Positions 35,591 to 45,294 of a DNA stretch of 64,000 nt are shown one piece after another. The DNA lies in the NCBI GenBank assembly GCA_965216945.1, contig CBDCGU010000003.1:62001-126000 (forward strand), given 5' to 3'. How positions within the stretch are numbered: the stretch's first letter is position 1; each line of letters begins with the position of its first letter. A model generated the notes under the pieces. The model was not told where the DNA came from and did no database searches. It was given only the letters and a program-made list of their open reading frames with translations. The DNA comes from DATHZQ01 sp965216945 (GTDB lineage Bacteria; Actinomycetota; Acidimicrobiia; Spongiisociales; UBA5794). A program made the translations under genes and the position numbers.

Positions 35591-38500
35591 GTGCCGGCCC
35601 CGACCAACCACGTCCGCATCGTCACCGCCACTTCGCTGTTCGATGGCCACGACGCCGCCATCAACATCATGCGGCGGATCCTGCAGGCGACCGGGGTCGA
35701 GGTGATCCATCTCGGCCACGACCGCTCCGCCAAGGAGATCGTCGATGCCGCGATCCAGGAGGACGCCCAGGCCGTCGCCGTCACTTCGTATCAGGGCGGC
35801 CACATGGAGTTCTTCCGGTACGTGCGGGCCCTACTCGACGAAGCCGGCGCAACGGATGTCGCCATCTTCGGCGGTGGAGGGGGCACCATCCTCCCTGAGG
35901 AGGCCGAGGAGCTCGATGCCGAGGGCGTCGCACGCATCTACGGTCCGGACGACGGCCGGGCGATGGGGCTCCAGGGGATGATCGACGACCTCGTCGCCCG
36001 GGCCGACTTTCCGCGAGGGACCGGCATCGACCTGTCTGTCGGCGATCTCGCCGTGGCCAACAACCGCACGACGGCCCAAGCCATCTCGGCGGCGGAGAAT
36101 GCTCCCCAGGAGCACGTCGACCTTCTCGATGCCGTAGCGTCGGCCGCCGAGGCGACGGCAACACCGGTGATCGGCATCACGGGTACCGGTGGATCGGGCA
36201 AGTCCTCGCTCGTCGACGAGTTGGTGCTGCGTTTCCTCGGCGACCACAAGGACAAGTCGATCGCCGTCATCTCCGTCGATCCTTCCCGCCGCCGGTCCGG
36301 CGGGGCATTGCTCGGCGACCGGATCCGGATGAACTCCGTGCATCACCCCCGCGTGTTCATGCGCTCACTCGCCACCCGCCAAGCCAACCTCGCCCTCTCC
36401 CCCCACATCTCGGCTGCGGTGAACGTCGTGAAGGCTGCGGGCTACGACGTGGTGATCCTCGAGACGTCCGGCATCGGCCAATCCGACACGGAGATCGTGG
36501 ACCACTCCGATCTGAGCGTGTACGTCATGACGCCCGAATTCGGCGCCCCGTCGCAACTCGAGAAGATCGACATGCTCGACTACGCCGACCTCGTGGTGAT
36601 CAACAAGGCCGATCGACGGGGCGCCGCAGACGCGCTGCGAGACGTCCGCAAGCAGTGGCGGCGCAACCGGTTGGCCTTCGACCGCCCCGACGAGGACGTG
36701 CCGGTGTACCTGACGTCGGCATCACACTTCAACGACCCCGGCACCAACCGGTTCTACCAGGCGCTCATGCGGGAGATCGACGAGCGGTCGCCGCTCGACT
36801 TCTCCGCCCACATCGAGCTCAGCGAGGACCACACGAGCGACCGGGCCATCATTCCCAAGGACCGCATCCGTTACCTGTCCGAGATCTCCGAGATCGTGCG
36901 GGCGTACAACCGCCGCACCGAGGCCCAGGCCGACGTCGCCGAAGATCTGCAAGCCCTGACCATCGTCGCCGAACGCCTCGGCGGCGACGTCGCCGACGAC
37001 CTCGCCGCCGCCCGGCAGAACCTCGATGCGGACGCCGCCGCCGTGCTCGACGGCTGGGAGGCCGATCGCAAGCGCTACTCCGCCGACCAGGTCTCCTACC
37101 CGGTGCGCAACCGGGAAGTGACGGTCGACGCCACGACGGCGACGCTGTCCGGCACGCGGATCCCGAAGGTGGCGTTCCCCCGGCTGCGCGGCTGGGGTGA
37201 CCGGGTGCGATGGGGCCTGCAGGAGACTCTTCCCGGCGCCTTCCCCTTCACCGCCGGCGTGTACCCGTTCCGCCGCACCACCGAGGACCCGACTCGCATG
37301 TTTGCCGGCGAGGGCGGGGCCGAGCAGACCAACCGGCGGTTCCACTACGTCTCCCGCGGCATGCCGGCGGCGCGCCTGTCGACGGCGTTCGATTCGGTGA
37401 CGCTGTACGGTCAGAACCCGGCGAAGCGCCCGGACATCTACGGCAAGGTCGGCAACAGCGGTGTCTCGGTGGCATCCCTCGACGACGCCAAGCGGCTGTA
37501 TTCGGGCTTCGACCTGATCGATCCGTCCACCTCGGTGTCGATGACGATCAACGGGCCGGCACCGATGATCCTGGCCTTCTTCCTCAATGCCGCCATCGAC
37601 CAGCAGTGTGAGCGGTACATCGACGAGCAGGGCCTGTGGGACGACGTCGAGGACAAGCTGGCGGCCCGCTTCGAGAACCGTGGTGTGGCCCGTCCGGTGT
37701 ACCGGGGCGAACTGCCCGAAGGCCACGACGGGTTGGGCACACGGCTGCTCGGGATCACCGGCGAGGAGATCTTGCCGCCCGAGGTATATGCCGGCATTCG
37801 CGACTCGGTGTTGCAGACGGTACGCGGCACCGTGCAGGCTGACATCCTCAAAGAGGATCAGGCACAGAACACCTGCATCTTCTCGACGGAGTTTGCGCTG
37901 CGGATGCAGGGCGACATCCAGCAGTTCTTCATCGACAACGGCATCCGCAACTTCTATTCGGTGTCGATCAGCGGCTATCACATGGCCGAGGCGGGGGCGA
38001 ACCCCATCTCCCAGCTTGCGTTCACCCTCGCCAACGGGTTCACGTTCATCGAGTACTTCCGCGGTCGTGGCATGGACGTCGATGCCTTCGCCCCCAACCT
38101 CTCCTTCTTCTTCTCCAACGGCATCGACGCCGAGTACGCCGTCATCGGCAGGGTGGCACGCCGCATCTGGGCCAAGGCGCTGCGTGACCGCTACGGCGCA
38201 GATGAGCGGTCGCAGAAGCTCAAGTACCACATCCAGACGTCGGGCCGGTCGCTCCACGCCCAGGAGATCAGCTTCAACGACATCCGCACCACCCTCCAGG
38301 CGTTGTACGCGATCTATGACAACGCCAACTCGCTGCACACCAACGCCTACGACGAGGCGATCACCACGCCGACGGAGGAATCCGTGCGCCGGGCGCTGGC
38401 CATCCAACTCATCATCAACAAGGAGCTGGGGCTCAACCGCAACGAGAACCCGCTGCAGGGGTCCTTCATCATCGAGGAGTTGACCGACCTCGTGGAGGAG

Positions 38501-38923
38501 GCGGTCTTGATGGAATTCGACCGCCTCAACGATCGCGGCGGAGTGCTCGGGGCGATGGAGACCATGTATCAGCGCGGCAAGATCCAGGAAGAGTCGATGA
38601 TCTACGAGCAGCGGAAGTCGAGCGGCGACTTGCCGATCGTCGGCGTCAACACCTTCCTGTCCAAGGAGGGGTCGCCCTTCATGCGACCCAAGGAGATCAT
38701 CCGATCGACCGACGAGGACAAGGATCGACTCGTATCCGAGATCGAGGCGCTGCACCAACGCAACGACAAGGCGGCCGCCGAGGCACTCGACAGGCTGCAG
38801 CGCACCGCGCTGTCCGGCGGCAACACCTTCGTTGCCCTCATGGAGGCCGCCAAGGTATGCAGTCTCGGCCAGATGTCCGCAGCCCTCTACGACGTCGGCG
38901 GACGCTACCGCAGAAACATGTGA
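35591..38923 (+). CDS. icmF: Fused isobutyryl-CoA mutase (IcmF)
   Basis: This 1110-residue single-chain B12 enzyme comes in IcmF order. Residues 5-140 are the cobalamin domain, with SLFDGHDAAINIMRR supplying the lower-ligand His and an IFGGGGGTILP loop. Residues from about 190 to 400 are a MeaI-like G-protein chaperone with P-loop GTGGSGKSS near 197 and NKAD. From about 540 the substrate-binding mutase barrel follows (YPFRRTTEDPTRMFAGEGG, QTSGRSLHAQEI). IcmF interconverts isobutyryl-CoA and n-butyryl-CoA, and some members act on pivalyl or isovaleryl-CoA. GTG start, GAGAGGA upstream. Divergent from a MarR gene. Confidence 0.95.
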   Translation: MPAPTNHVRIVTATSLFDGHDAAINIMRRILQATGVEVIHLGHDRSAKEIVDAAIQEDAQAVAVTSYQGGHMEFFRYVRALLDEAGATDVAIFGGGGGTILPEEAEELDAEGVARIYGPDDGRAMGLQGMIDDLVARADFPRGTGIDLSVGDLAVANNRTTAQAISAAENAPQEHVDLLDAVASAAEATATPVIGITGTGGSGKSSLVDELVLRFLGDHKDKSIAVISVDPSRRRSGGALLGDRIRMNSVHHPRVFMRSLATRQANLALSPHISAAVNVVKAAGYDVVILETSGIGQSDTEIVDHSDLSVYVMTPEFGAPSQLEKIDMLDYADLVVINKADRRGAADALRDVRKQWRRNRLAFDRPDEDVPVYLTSASHFNDPGTNRFYQALMREIDERSPLDFSAHIELSEDHTSDRAIIPKDRIRYLSEISEIVRAYNRRTEAQADVAEDLQALTIVAERLGGDVADDLAAARQNLDADAAAVLDGWEADRKRYSADQVSYPVRNREVTVDATTATLSGTRIPKVAFPRLRGWGDRVRWGLQETLPGAFPFTAGVYPFRRTTEDPTRMFAGEGGAEQTNRRFHYVSRGMPAARLSTAFDSVTLYGQNPAKRPDIYGKVGNSGVSVASLDDAKRLYSGFDLIDPSTSVSMTINGPAPMILAFFLNAAIDQQCERYIDEQGLWDDVEDKLAARFENRGVARPVYRGELPEGHDGLGTRLLGITGEEILPPEVYAGIRDSVLQTVRGTVQADILKEDQAQNTCIFSTEFALRMQGDIQQFFIDNGIRNFYSVSISGYHMAEAGANPISQLAFTLANGFTFIEYFRGRGMDVDAFAPNLSFFFSNGIDAEYAVIGRVARRIWAKALRDRYGADERSQKLKYHIQTSGRSLHAQEISFNDIRTTLQALYAIYDNANSLHTNAYDEAITTPTEESVRRALAIQLIINKELGLNRNENPLQGSFIIEELTDLVEEAVLMEFDRLNDRGGVLGAMETMYQRGKIQEESMIYEQRKSSGDLPIVGVNTFLSKEGSPFMRPKEIIRSTDEDKDRLVSEIEALHQRNDKAAAEALDRLQRTALSGGNTFVALMEAAKVCSLGQMSAALYDVGGRYRRNM

Positions 38924-38944
38924 CGCCGTCCCCCGGGGACGGCG
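38924..38944 (+). terminator. Hairpin directly after icmF
   Basis: A 10-bp perfect inverted repeat around one central base begins immediately after the icmF stop codon. The very short loop means the top pairs would open in RNA. No T-run follows. Confidence 0.5.
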
Positions 38945-39175
38945 ATCTCCAGGGCTCGGTGGAGGTGCGCCGCAGCGGTGACGCCCGTACGCACGTTCCC
39001 GGCGCCGCGGGTTGCGGACATTCTTTTCTCTTGTCCTGTGTCGTACGACGTGGGATCATGAATGCAACATGCGGTAGGAACCGTCGGGTCTGTGGTGGAC
39101 CAATCGTTTCGAGGTGCGTGAGGCGCGCGCCACGTGATGTCGTTGGGTCAACCCGACCCCTGAGCCAGGGGGAAC

Positions 39176-39823
39176 ATGGGCATGGGTCATGGAAGGCGCA
39201 GCGAAGCGCGCGCCGATGCGGGGCTTCGAGGCGCTGTCGTCGGCTATCACGGATACCGACGAGTCAGAGATGCCAAGCCGTCGGCCATAGGGTCCGGCGA
39301 TCCGGCGGTCTCGCTGATGATCAGTTTTTACGAGGGTGCGATCCTCGGTGCGCCGGCTCCCCCACTCCAGGTCGTTGCGGTTCCCGTCGAGCAGCCCCAC
39401 CGGGACGCCGTGCTCGCCCGAGGATTCAGCGGCGTGCAGATCGACATGACACCCATGGGAGCCAGCCGGCTCATCGGGGTGAGCGCCGAAGATCTGGCGC
39501 GAGGAGATCTCGACGCCGCATCGGTCTTGGGAGCCGACCTCGCCGAGCTCCTCAACCGGCTCCGCTCGGCGGCCACGTGGCAAAGCAGGTTTGCCGCGGT
39601 CGACACGTTCCTCCTCGCCCGCGTTGCCAGCGCACCCCCACGCTCGCTGCTGGCCGGAGCCGTGTGGCGGAGGTTTGCGGAGGCGGCGGGAATGGCCGTG
39701 CTCGGAGAGCTGGCGTCGATCACCGACTCGGAAGAACCCCCGGCAGATGGGATGCGGGATGTGGTCCACGCCGGAGGCGGTCCGAACCTGTCGTCCGTTG
39801 CACCACACCACGCCGCGATCTAG
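39176..39823 (+). pseudogene. AraC-family regulator relic without the HTH domain
   Basis: The 215-residue frame matches the N-terminal effector part of AraC regulators of the DUF6597 group (YHGYRRVRDA, RGFSGVQIDMTPMGASRLIGVSAEDLA, VDTFLLARVA). It continues to VWRRFAEAAGMAVLGELAS, where the double HTH normally begins, then runs into unrelated residues and stops. About 80 residues of DNA-binding domain are missing. A second relic at about 47.8 kb breaks at the same point. It could be a dead gene or a stand-alone effector domain. Confidence 0.6.
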
Positions 39824-39965
39824 CTGTCACAGCCAGCGCCTCACGCATAGAGGCTCGACACCATGCCGGCGATCACCCCAGTCGGCGATGCGCGGTGGCG
39901 AACTTCACCGCCGAGGAGCGCGGACGTGGCGCCGGGCGGGCGTCCGACCGGCCAGTCCGCTGCCG

Positions 39966-40901
39966 CTACGGCCCGTCGGGTTCTTTCGAGGTACCACCCG
40001 CATCCGGGCTGATCTGGATGGGCCCCGCCAGGTAGGTGCGGATCGTCGGGTAGGCCAGCTCGACCGACGAGTCGGTCTCGATCGCAGAGAGGATGCGCTC
40101 CCAGATGGCGGCCTCGACGCCCCGCACCTCCCGAGCGGCGGCGAGGTAGCGGGCCGTCAGAAGGATACCGCTGTCCTTCACCGACAGGTAGACGATCGGC
40201 GTCAACGCACCGATCTTGATGTGATAGGTGCGAGCGGTCTCGCGGATCCTCCGCTCGGCCGCCTGAGCGATCCGCGGGGCATGGGCTCGCACCGCCTCCT
40301 CGACGATGGCCCTCGCTCGGACCCGATTCGATTCGAAGGTGAACAGCACCGGGGTCTCCTGCCACACGTAGGCGAACCCCTCGGTGTAGTTCGCCACTTG
40401 CTGGGTGAACAGCGTGCCATTGGGTATGTGGATGAGGCGGCCGGTCGACTGCTCGGCGTCGACCCAGTTGCCGACCTCCATCAGCGAGAACCGGAACAGG
40501 CGGATGTCCACGACGTCGCCCTTCGTGCCCTCGATCTCGATCCGGTCGCTCACCCGGAACGGACGACGGCTCAATATGTAGACCCATCCCGCCATGTTCT
40601 TGAGCACGTCGGACAGGGCGATGGCGATACCGGCCGAGAGCAGACCGAGGAAGGTCGGCAGATCGTTGAAGGCATCGATCCAGATCCAAGCCAGAACGCC
40701 GAGACCGACCACGGTCGTCGTGTAGGTCGCCACCTTGCGGGCTCGATACTCGACCCAGGTCTCCTCGAACCGGTTTCGGATCGATCGCAGGATGAGCCAG
40801 CGACTGATGGCGAGCACGGCGACCGCCACGACCGAGGCGATGATCTTCGCCTGTGTGTTCGCCGTGATGCCGAGATGCTCGGTGACCCAGTCCACGCTCA
40901 A
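39966..40901 (-). CDS. MscS-family mechanosensitive channel
   Basis: A 311-residue membrane protein with about three N-terminal helices, the pore-helix region GLLSAGIAIALSDVLKNMAGWVYIL, and the beta domain signature RPFRVSDRIEIEG and IHIPNGTLFTQQVANYT. It is a small MscS-type channel that would release solutes on hypo-osmotic shock, though small MscS homologues can have other roles. It starts at TTG overlapping the marR stop by TTGA, so it is co-transcribed behind MarR. Confidence 0.9.
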   Translation of the reverse strand: MSVDWVTEHLGITANTQAKIIASVVAVAVLAISRWLILRSIRNRFEETWVEYRARKVATYTTTVVGLGVLAWIWIDAFNDLPTFLGLLSAGIAIALSDVLKNMAGWVYILSRRPFRVSDRIEIEGTKGDVVDIRLFRFSLMEVGNWVDAEQSTGRLIHIPNGTLFTQQVANYTEGFAYVWQETPVLFTFESNRVRARAIVEEAVRAHAPRIAQAAERRIRETARTYHIKIGALTPIVYLSVKDSGILLTARYLAAAREVRGVEAAIWERILSAIETDSSVELAYPTIRTYLAGPIQISPDAGGTSKEPDGP

Positions 40902-41395
40902 CCGTCTCCGTAGTGGAGAAGCAGCGTACGCAGATGCCCCTGGAGTGATTCCCGATCCTTGGCATCGAGGGACGCAACGAGGCGGCGTTGGTGGACGAGA
41001 TTCGACTCGAGAACGTCATCGACGATCACGCGGCCGGCGTCGGTCAGCCGGATGAGGAGCGCACGCCGATCGGTGGGGTCGGCCCTTCTCTCCACCAACC
41101 CGGCTTCCTCGAGACGATCGATCCGGCTGGTCATCCCGCCGGTCGTGATCAAGGCGGCTTCGGCGAGTCGCGTCGGCGAGAGCTCATGAGCCGGCGACAT
41201 GCGGCGCAGCGCGGCGAGCGTGTCGAAGTCGCCCTTGGTGCTGAGCCCGAACTCGGCAGCAACCGCATCCAACTCCTCGACGAGGTAACGGGCGAGCCGC
41301 TGGATGCGGCTGGATATCGCGATCGGTGACGTATCGACGTCGGGTCGTACGCTCCGCCACTCGTCCAGCACCTGGTCGGTGTAGTCGCGAGACAG
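40898..41395 (-). CDS. MarR-family transcriptional regulator
   Basis: A winged-helix protein with the recognition region LAEAALITTGGMTSRIDRLEEAG and wing RRADPTDRRALLIRLTDAG. The obvious GTG start (41371) has no Shine-Dalgarno, whereas AGGAG at 41401-41405 lies five bases before an in-frame CTG at 41395. Starting there adds an SRDYTDQ N-terminus that fits MarR proteins, so a CTG start is proposed. It is divergent from the GshB-like gene across an AT-rich control region and is coupled to the MscS gene. Confidence 0.83.
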   Translation of the reverse strand: MSRDYTDQVLDEWRSVRPDVDTSPIAISSRIQRLARYLVEELDAVAAEFGLSTKGDFDTLAALRRMSPAHELSPTRLAEAALITTGGMTSRIDRLEEAGLVERRADPTDRRALLIRLTDAGRVIVDDVLESNLVHQRRLVASLDAKDRESLQGHLRTLLLHYGDG

Positions 41396-41429
41396 AAAAT
41401 CTCCTTGCCAGCGAATTACTAGATAGCTT

Positions 41430-41435
41430 ATTATA
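41430..41435 (-). promoter_or_regulatory. Minus-10 box for the marR-mscS unit
   Basis: TATAAT on the minus strand stands out in an AT-rich pocket (41411-41437) of otherwise GC-rich DNA between marR and the ligase gene. Overlapping imperfect dyad CTATCTAG/TTACTAG sequences may form the MarR operator. Confidence 0.45.
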
Positions 41436-41508
41436 TACCCCTCCAGCGTATTCGGCGAACACCGCCGGACGACTGCTCAGTCGACATGTGACACCCGAGA
41501 GGACTGCC

Positions 41509-42552
41509 GTGAGAATCGCGTTCGTTGTCAACGACATCCAGACGGAGGAACCGGGGTACACCACCACCCGTCTCGGTGTCGCCGCCACCAATCGAGGGTG
41601 GGAAGCCTGGGTCATCAGCGTCGGGGACCTTGCCTACGACACCGACGAGAGCGTGCGCGCCATGGCGAGACGAGTGCCAAAGACCCGGTACAAGACGGGT
41701 GCGGCGTACCTGCGCGATCTGTGGTCTCCCCAGGCCGTCAAGGAGAGGGTGACGGTCGACCATCTCGACGTCCTGATGCTGCGCAACGACCCGTCGACGG
41801 AGAAGGGCAGCCGGCAATGGGCCAAGACGGCGGCCATCGACTTCGGCCGCGTGGCGATGCGCCACGGAGTGATCGTGCTCAACGATCCCAACGGACTCGC
41901 CAAGGCGCAGAACAAGATGTACTTCCAGACGTTCCCCCGCGAGGTCCGCCCCGAGACGCTCATCACCCGGAGTCGCAGCGAGATCAAGGCCTTCGTGAGC
42001 GACAAGGGTCGCTGCGTCCTCAAGCCGCTCCAAGGCTCGGGCGGAGAGGGCGTGTTCCTCGTGAGGAGCGACGACGTCGCCAACCTGAATCAGATCATCG
42101 ATGCCGTCGCCCGTGACGGCTACGTCATCGCCCAGGACTACCTGCCGGGGGCCGAGAAGGGCGACGTGCGGCTGTTCCTCATGAACGGGCGGCCGTTGCG
42201 TCACCGCGGCCGCTACGCAGCCTTCCGTCGGGTCAGGACCGGGGGAGACATGCGTTCCAACATCCACGCCGGGGGCACGCTGGCCAAGGCCATGCTCGAC
42301 GACGACGCCTTCCGGCTTGCGGAGATGGTCCGCCCCAAGCTCGTGCAGGACGGCATGTTTCTCGTGGGCCTGGACATCGTCGACGACAAGCTGATGGAGA
42401 TCAACGTATTCAGCCCAGGTGGGTTGGGATCGGCGCAGAAACTCGAGGGCGTCAACTTCACCGAGGCGGTTCTCGACGCCCTCGAGAACAAGGTCGCCTA
42501 CATGAGCTACTACGAGCGCAAGTTCGACAACCGCGAGATGGCGACGCTGTGA
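41509..42552 (+). CDS. GshB-like ATP-grasp ligase
   Basis: A 347-residue ATP-grasp enzyme built like glutathione synthetase: the N-terminal IAFVVNDIQTEEPGYTTTRL domain, VLNDPNGLAKAQNK, a glycine-rich ATP loop in LKPLQGSGGEGVFLV, and the metal-binding end LMEINVFSPGGLGSAQ. Such enzymes join an amine to an acyl-phosphate. No gshA is seen, and actinobacteria normally use mycothiol, so true glutathione synthesis is doubtful. A different dipeptide-like ligation is inferred. GTG start with GAGAGGA upstream. It overlaps the amidohydrolase-like gene by GTGA. Confidence 0.85.
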   Translation: MRIAFVVNDIQTEEPGYTTTRLGVAATNRGWEAWVISVGDLAYDTDESVRAMARRVPKTRYKTGAAYLRDLWSPQAVKERVTVDHLDVLMLRNDPSTEKGSRQWAKTAAIDFGRVAMRHGVIVLNDPNGLAKAQNKMYFQTFPREVRPETLITRSRSEIKAFVSDKGRCVLKPLQGSGGEGVFLVRSDDVANLNQIIDAVARDGYVIAQDYLPGAEKGDVRLFLMNGRPLRHRGRYAAFRRVRTGGDMRSNIHAGGTLAKAMLDDDAFRLAEMVRPKLVQDGMFLVGLDIVDDKLMEINVFSPGGLGSAQKLEGVNFTEAVLDALENKVAYMSYYERKFDNREMATL

Positions 42553-43328
42553 CCACGCCGCGCTGGGAGATCACCGAGGGTCCGGGCCCCGTCGTCACCA
42601 CAGCCATCCACGCCGGGCACGAGCTGCGCGCCGAGGTGGCGGCACTCGCCGCATTGAGCGACGCCGAACGGCTCCGGGAAGAGGACCCCCACACCGATGC
42701 CTGGCTCTGGGTGGCCCGGCCATCCATCGCCGTGTCGATGTCGCGCTTCGAGGTGGATCTCAACCGTCCCCGAGATGCGGCGGTGTACCGCCGGCCGGAA
42801 GATGCGTGGGGTCTCCAGCTGTGGCGTGACGAGCTGCCGGACGACGTGGTTGCTCGCTCCCTCGAGCACTACGACTCGTTCTACGACCGGCTGGGAACGC
42901 TGCTCGACGGCATGGCTCGAGCCCACCGGCGCTTCGTCGTGCTCGATCTCCACTCGTACAACCATCGCAGGGGCGGCCCGACGGCGCCCGTCGACGACCC
43001 CGAGGCGAACCCTGAGGTCAACGTCGGGACCGGTTCCGTCGACCGCAGCATCTGGGGCGACGTGGTCGACGCCTTCAGCGATGCCCTCTCCCGCTATCCG
43101 CTCGATGGGGGCCATCTCGACGTGCGAGAGAACGTTCGCTTCCAGGGGGGGCACATGAGCCGGTGGATCAACGCCCGCTATCCGGGTGTGGGCTGCTGCC
43201 TCGCCATCGAGGTCAAGAAGTTCTACATGGACGAGTGGACAGGGGCGCCGGATGAGAGCGTGATCGTCAATGTTGGGGAGGCACTGTCGGCCGCGGCCGC
43301 CGCCGTCGAGGAGACAATCGCCGGCTGA
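42549..43328 (+). CDS. N-formylglutamate amidohydrolase-like protein
   Basis: A 259-residue FGase-family protein. The characteristic AIHAGHELR, SRFEVDLNRPRDAAVY and LDLHSYNHRR motifs supply the likely zinc ligands and acidic residues. The family hydrolyses N-formyl- or N-acyl-amino acids such as N-formylglutamate, but here there is no histidine-utilisation context. Coupling by GTGA to a GshB-like ligase suggests hydrolysis of a related amide or dipeptide. It is convergent with the zincin gene, eight bases away. Confidence 0.85.
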   Translation: MTTPRWEITEGPGPVVTTAIHAGHELRAEVAALAALSDAERLREEDPHTDAWLWVARPSIAVSMSRFEVDLNRPRDAAVYRRPEDAWGLQLWRDELPDDVVARSLEHYDSFYDRLGTLLDGMARAHRRFVVLDLHSYNHRRGGPTAPVDDPEANPEVNVGTGSVDRSIWGDVVDAFSDALSRYPLDGGHLDVRENVRFQGGHMSRWINARYPGVGCCLAIEVKKFYMDEWTGAPDESVIVNVGEALSAAAAAVEETIAG

Positions 43329-43335
43329 ATCCGGT

Positions 43336-45228
43336 TCACTCGGCGAGCCGCACGAGATCGAGTCCTCCGCGAAGGCGTTCCAGGCGGTAGTGCGTGTCGG
43401 GATCGTCCAGGTAGCCGGGACGGAGCGGGGCTGCGGTGAGCACGCCGCGCCGCTGCAGCTCCTCGATGACCGCGACATGCTCGACGGCGATCTTCCCCAC
43501 GAGCAACGTGTCGATGCGCCCTCCCTCGGCGAGGTAGTTGACGACCTTGCTCAACCCCCGCAGATAGATGGCGTCCTTCACGAATCCACCGCTGCGATGT
43601 ACCCGCATCGCCATCAGGAATGCCGGCCTGCCGGCGAAACCATGGTCCTGGGTGAGAAGCCCGTAGGTGTCCGCGAACTCCGCACCGTCGAGGACGGCAT
43701 GGGCCGCCACCACCCGTCCGGCCAGGGTCCGCAAACGCCCGGGAGTCAACCCGGCCACGAGGTATTCGGCCAGAACCGCCAGTCCCTCCTGGAGCTCGGA
43801 ATAGCCGGCCAGTCCGCTGGCCAGCAGCTTGAGCCGCTGTCCGGATCCGTTCCAATACGTCGTCACATGAGTGCCAACCTCGTGCTGGATGAGTGCCTCC
43901 ACCCTCGCCACCGGGAAACGCATGCGCGAACCGACCACGAGATGGCCGCGGGAGACGACGAGCGAGGTCGTGTCGTCCCGGATCTGCACCGTCGCTCCCA
44001 TCTCCGGTAGCACACGTCGGTAGCGCTCGATCTCCTGCCGGGCTCGCTCGGCGAACGCCTCGGCACCGACGCTGCGGCTGCGCCCCGCGTTCTGTGGCTC
44101 CAGGGCTTCGAGGATGCGTCTTGCCTCCGTCACCATGTCCGGCTCGACAGATCCGTAGAGGGCCACGCCCGTGTAGCGAAACCGGTCCGTCTCCCGGTCC
44201 GTCAGCAGGTCGAGCTCCAAGGACGTCTCACGTTGCTTCTCACGGAAGATGGCGGCCAGCGTGGGATCCTCGACCCGATCGATCGGGACGGAGTACAGCT
44301 TCCGCTTGAGTGCCGGGACGTCGACATCGATCGGTCGATAGGCGAAACGGGGCGGGCGCCGTCCTTCATGACGGCGGAACACCCGCCATGCCCGATCTGC
44401 GTCGATCGGCGAAACGAACATGAGCAGGTCGAACGCGGCAGCGATCTCGGCGAGCTGCGCATCGACGGTGGTGACGGCGCGCACGATGGCCCGGCGGCCG
44501 AGGGACTGATAATGACGGGGCCGATGAGTGGTCTGATGAAGGGCGAACTCGTAGGCGCACTGCTGGAACGCCGCCGAAAGCTGACGGTGGAGGGCCCTTG
44601 TGATCTCGGGATATTCGGCGTCGGTTTGCGGATCTCGGTGGATGGGAGTCACCTCGACACCGATGAGCTTGACCGGGGACTTGGCCGTGCCGAAGTGGGG
44701 TGAGAGGCGCGTCACTCCCGGCGGCGAAAGCCGGCCGCCCGGCACCAACACCACGTCGGCGGGTTGCCGCAGAACTTTGATCCGTCCGAGCGTGGAGACG
44801 AGCCGCTGCACACTGGGCTGCTCCTCGTCGCGGCGGGGCACCACGACACGGAACCCGGGACGGGGGGTCTTCCCGAGCTCATCGACGTGATTTGGGGTTT
44901 CGTTTCCGGTCCACACCTCGATGATGAGAAACGCCCCGAACACGGCCACCATCTCGTCGGCGATCCGGGTGAGCAAGGCGGCAACTCGTGCGTGATACTT
45001 GCGGCCCGCCGGTGCGACGAGATAGGCAGCTTCGCCGCGTACGAAGCGGGCGGCGGATACACGATCGTCGCGGTCGTCGAGGCGATGGACGACGAGGAAC
45101 GGAAGTTGCCGATCGATGTGCAGCCGGCCCCCTGCAGGGAGCGTGCGACGCACGGGAAGATCCGACGCCAGCCTCCGGCCAACGTCGTCGATCAACCCGG
45201 CATCGAATGGTTTCGCCTTGGCGGCCAT
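43336..45228 (-). CDS. QEGLA-motif zincin (DUF1704, MATCAP-like carboxypeptidase fold)
   Basis: A 630-residue protein of the family named from its QEGLA motif. It carries an HExxxH zinc site, His449-Glu450-His454 (HEVGTH), with Glu481 of QEGLA as the probable third ligand. DUF1704 also occurs in the eukaryotic tyrosine carboxypeptidases MATCAP, so trimming of a C-terminal aromatic residue or a peptide-like metabolite is a reasonable guess. The first 400 residues, with an FVSPIDADRAWRVF segment, have no assigned role. The database name 'flavohemoglobin expression-modulating' has little support. Neighbours are the ligase/amidase pair and a sulfatase. Confidence 0.8.
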   Translation of the reverse strand: MAAKAKPFDAGLIDDVGRRLASDLPVRRTLPAGGRLHIDRQLPFLVVHRLDDRDDRVSAARFVRGEAAYLVAPAGRKYHARVAALLTRIADEMVAVFGAFLIIEVWTGNETPNHVDELGKTPRPGFRVVVPRRDEEQPSVQRLVSTLGRIKVLRQPADVVLVPGGRLSPPGVTRLSPHFGTAKSPVKLIGVEVTPIHRDPQTDAEYPEITRALHRQLSAAFQQCAYEFALHQTTHRPRHYQSLGRRAIVRAVTTVDAQLAEIAAAFDLLMFVSPIDADRAWRVFRRHEGRRPPRFAYRPIDVDVPALKRKLYSVPIDRVEDPTLAAIFREKQRETSLELDLLTDRETDRFRYTGVALYGSVEPDMVTEARRILEALEPQNAGRSRSVGAEAFAERARQEIERYRRVLPEMGATVQIRDDTTSLVVSRGHLVVGSRMRFPVARVEALIQHEVGTHVTTYWNGSGQRLKLLASGLAGYSELQEGLAVLAEYLVAGLTPGRLRTLAGRVVAAHAVLDGAEFADTYGLLTQDHGFAGRPAFLMAMRVHRSGGFVKDAIYLRGLSKVVNYLAEGGRIDTLLVGKIAVEHVAVIEELQRRGVLTAAPLRPGYLDDPDTHYRLERLRGGLDLVRLAE

Positions 45229-45294
45229 GGCCTCACTTTGGTGAATCGCTCGCCCAGATCGTTCCCGCGGATGTCCTCGCCCCAGGCAGGCGGC

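Noticed and set aside
36722..38758. A 678-codon open frame on the minus strand inside icmF
   Set aside because: It is the mirror of a strongly conserved coding region; its translation has no recognisable domain and high GC explains the lack of stops.
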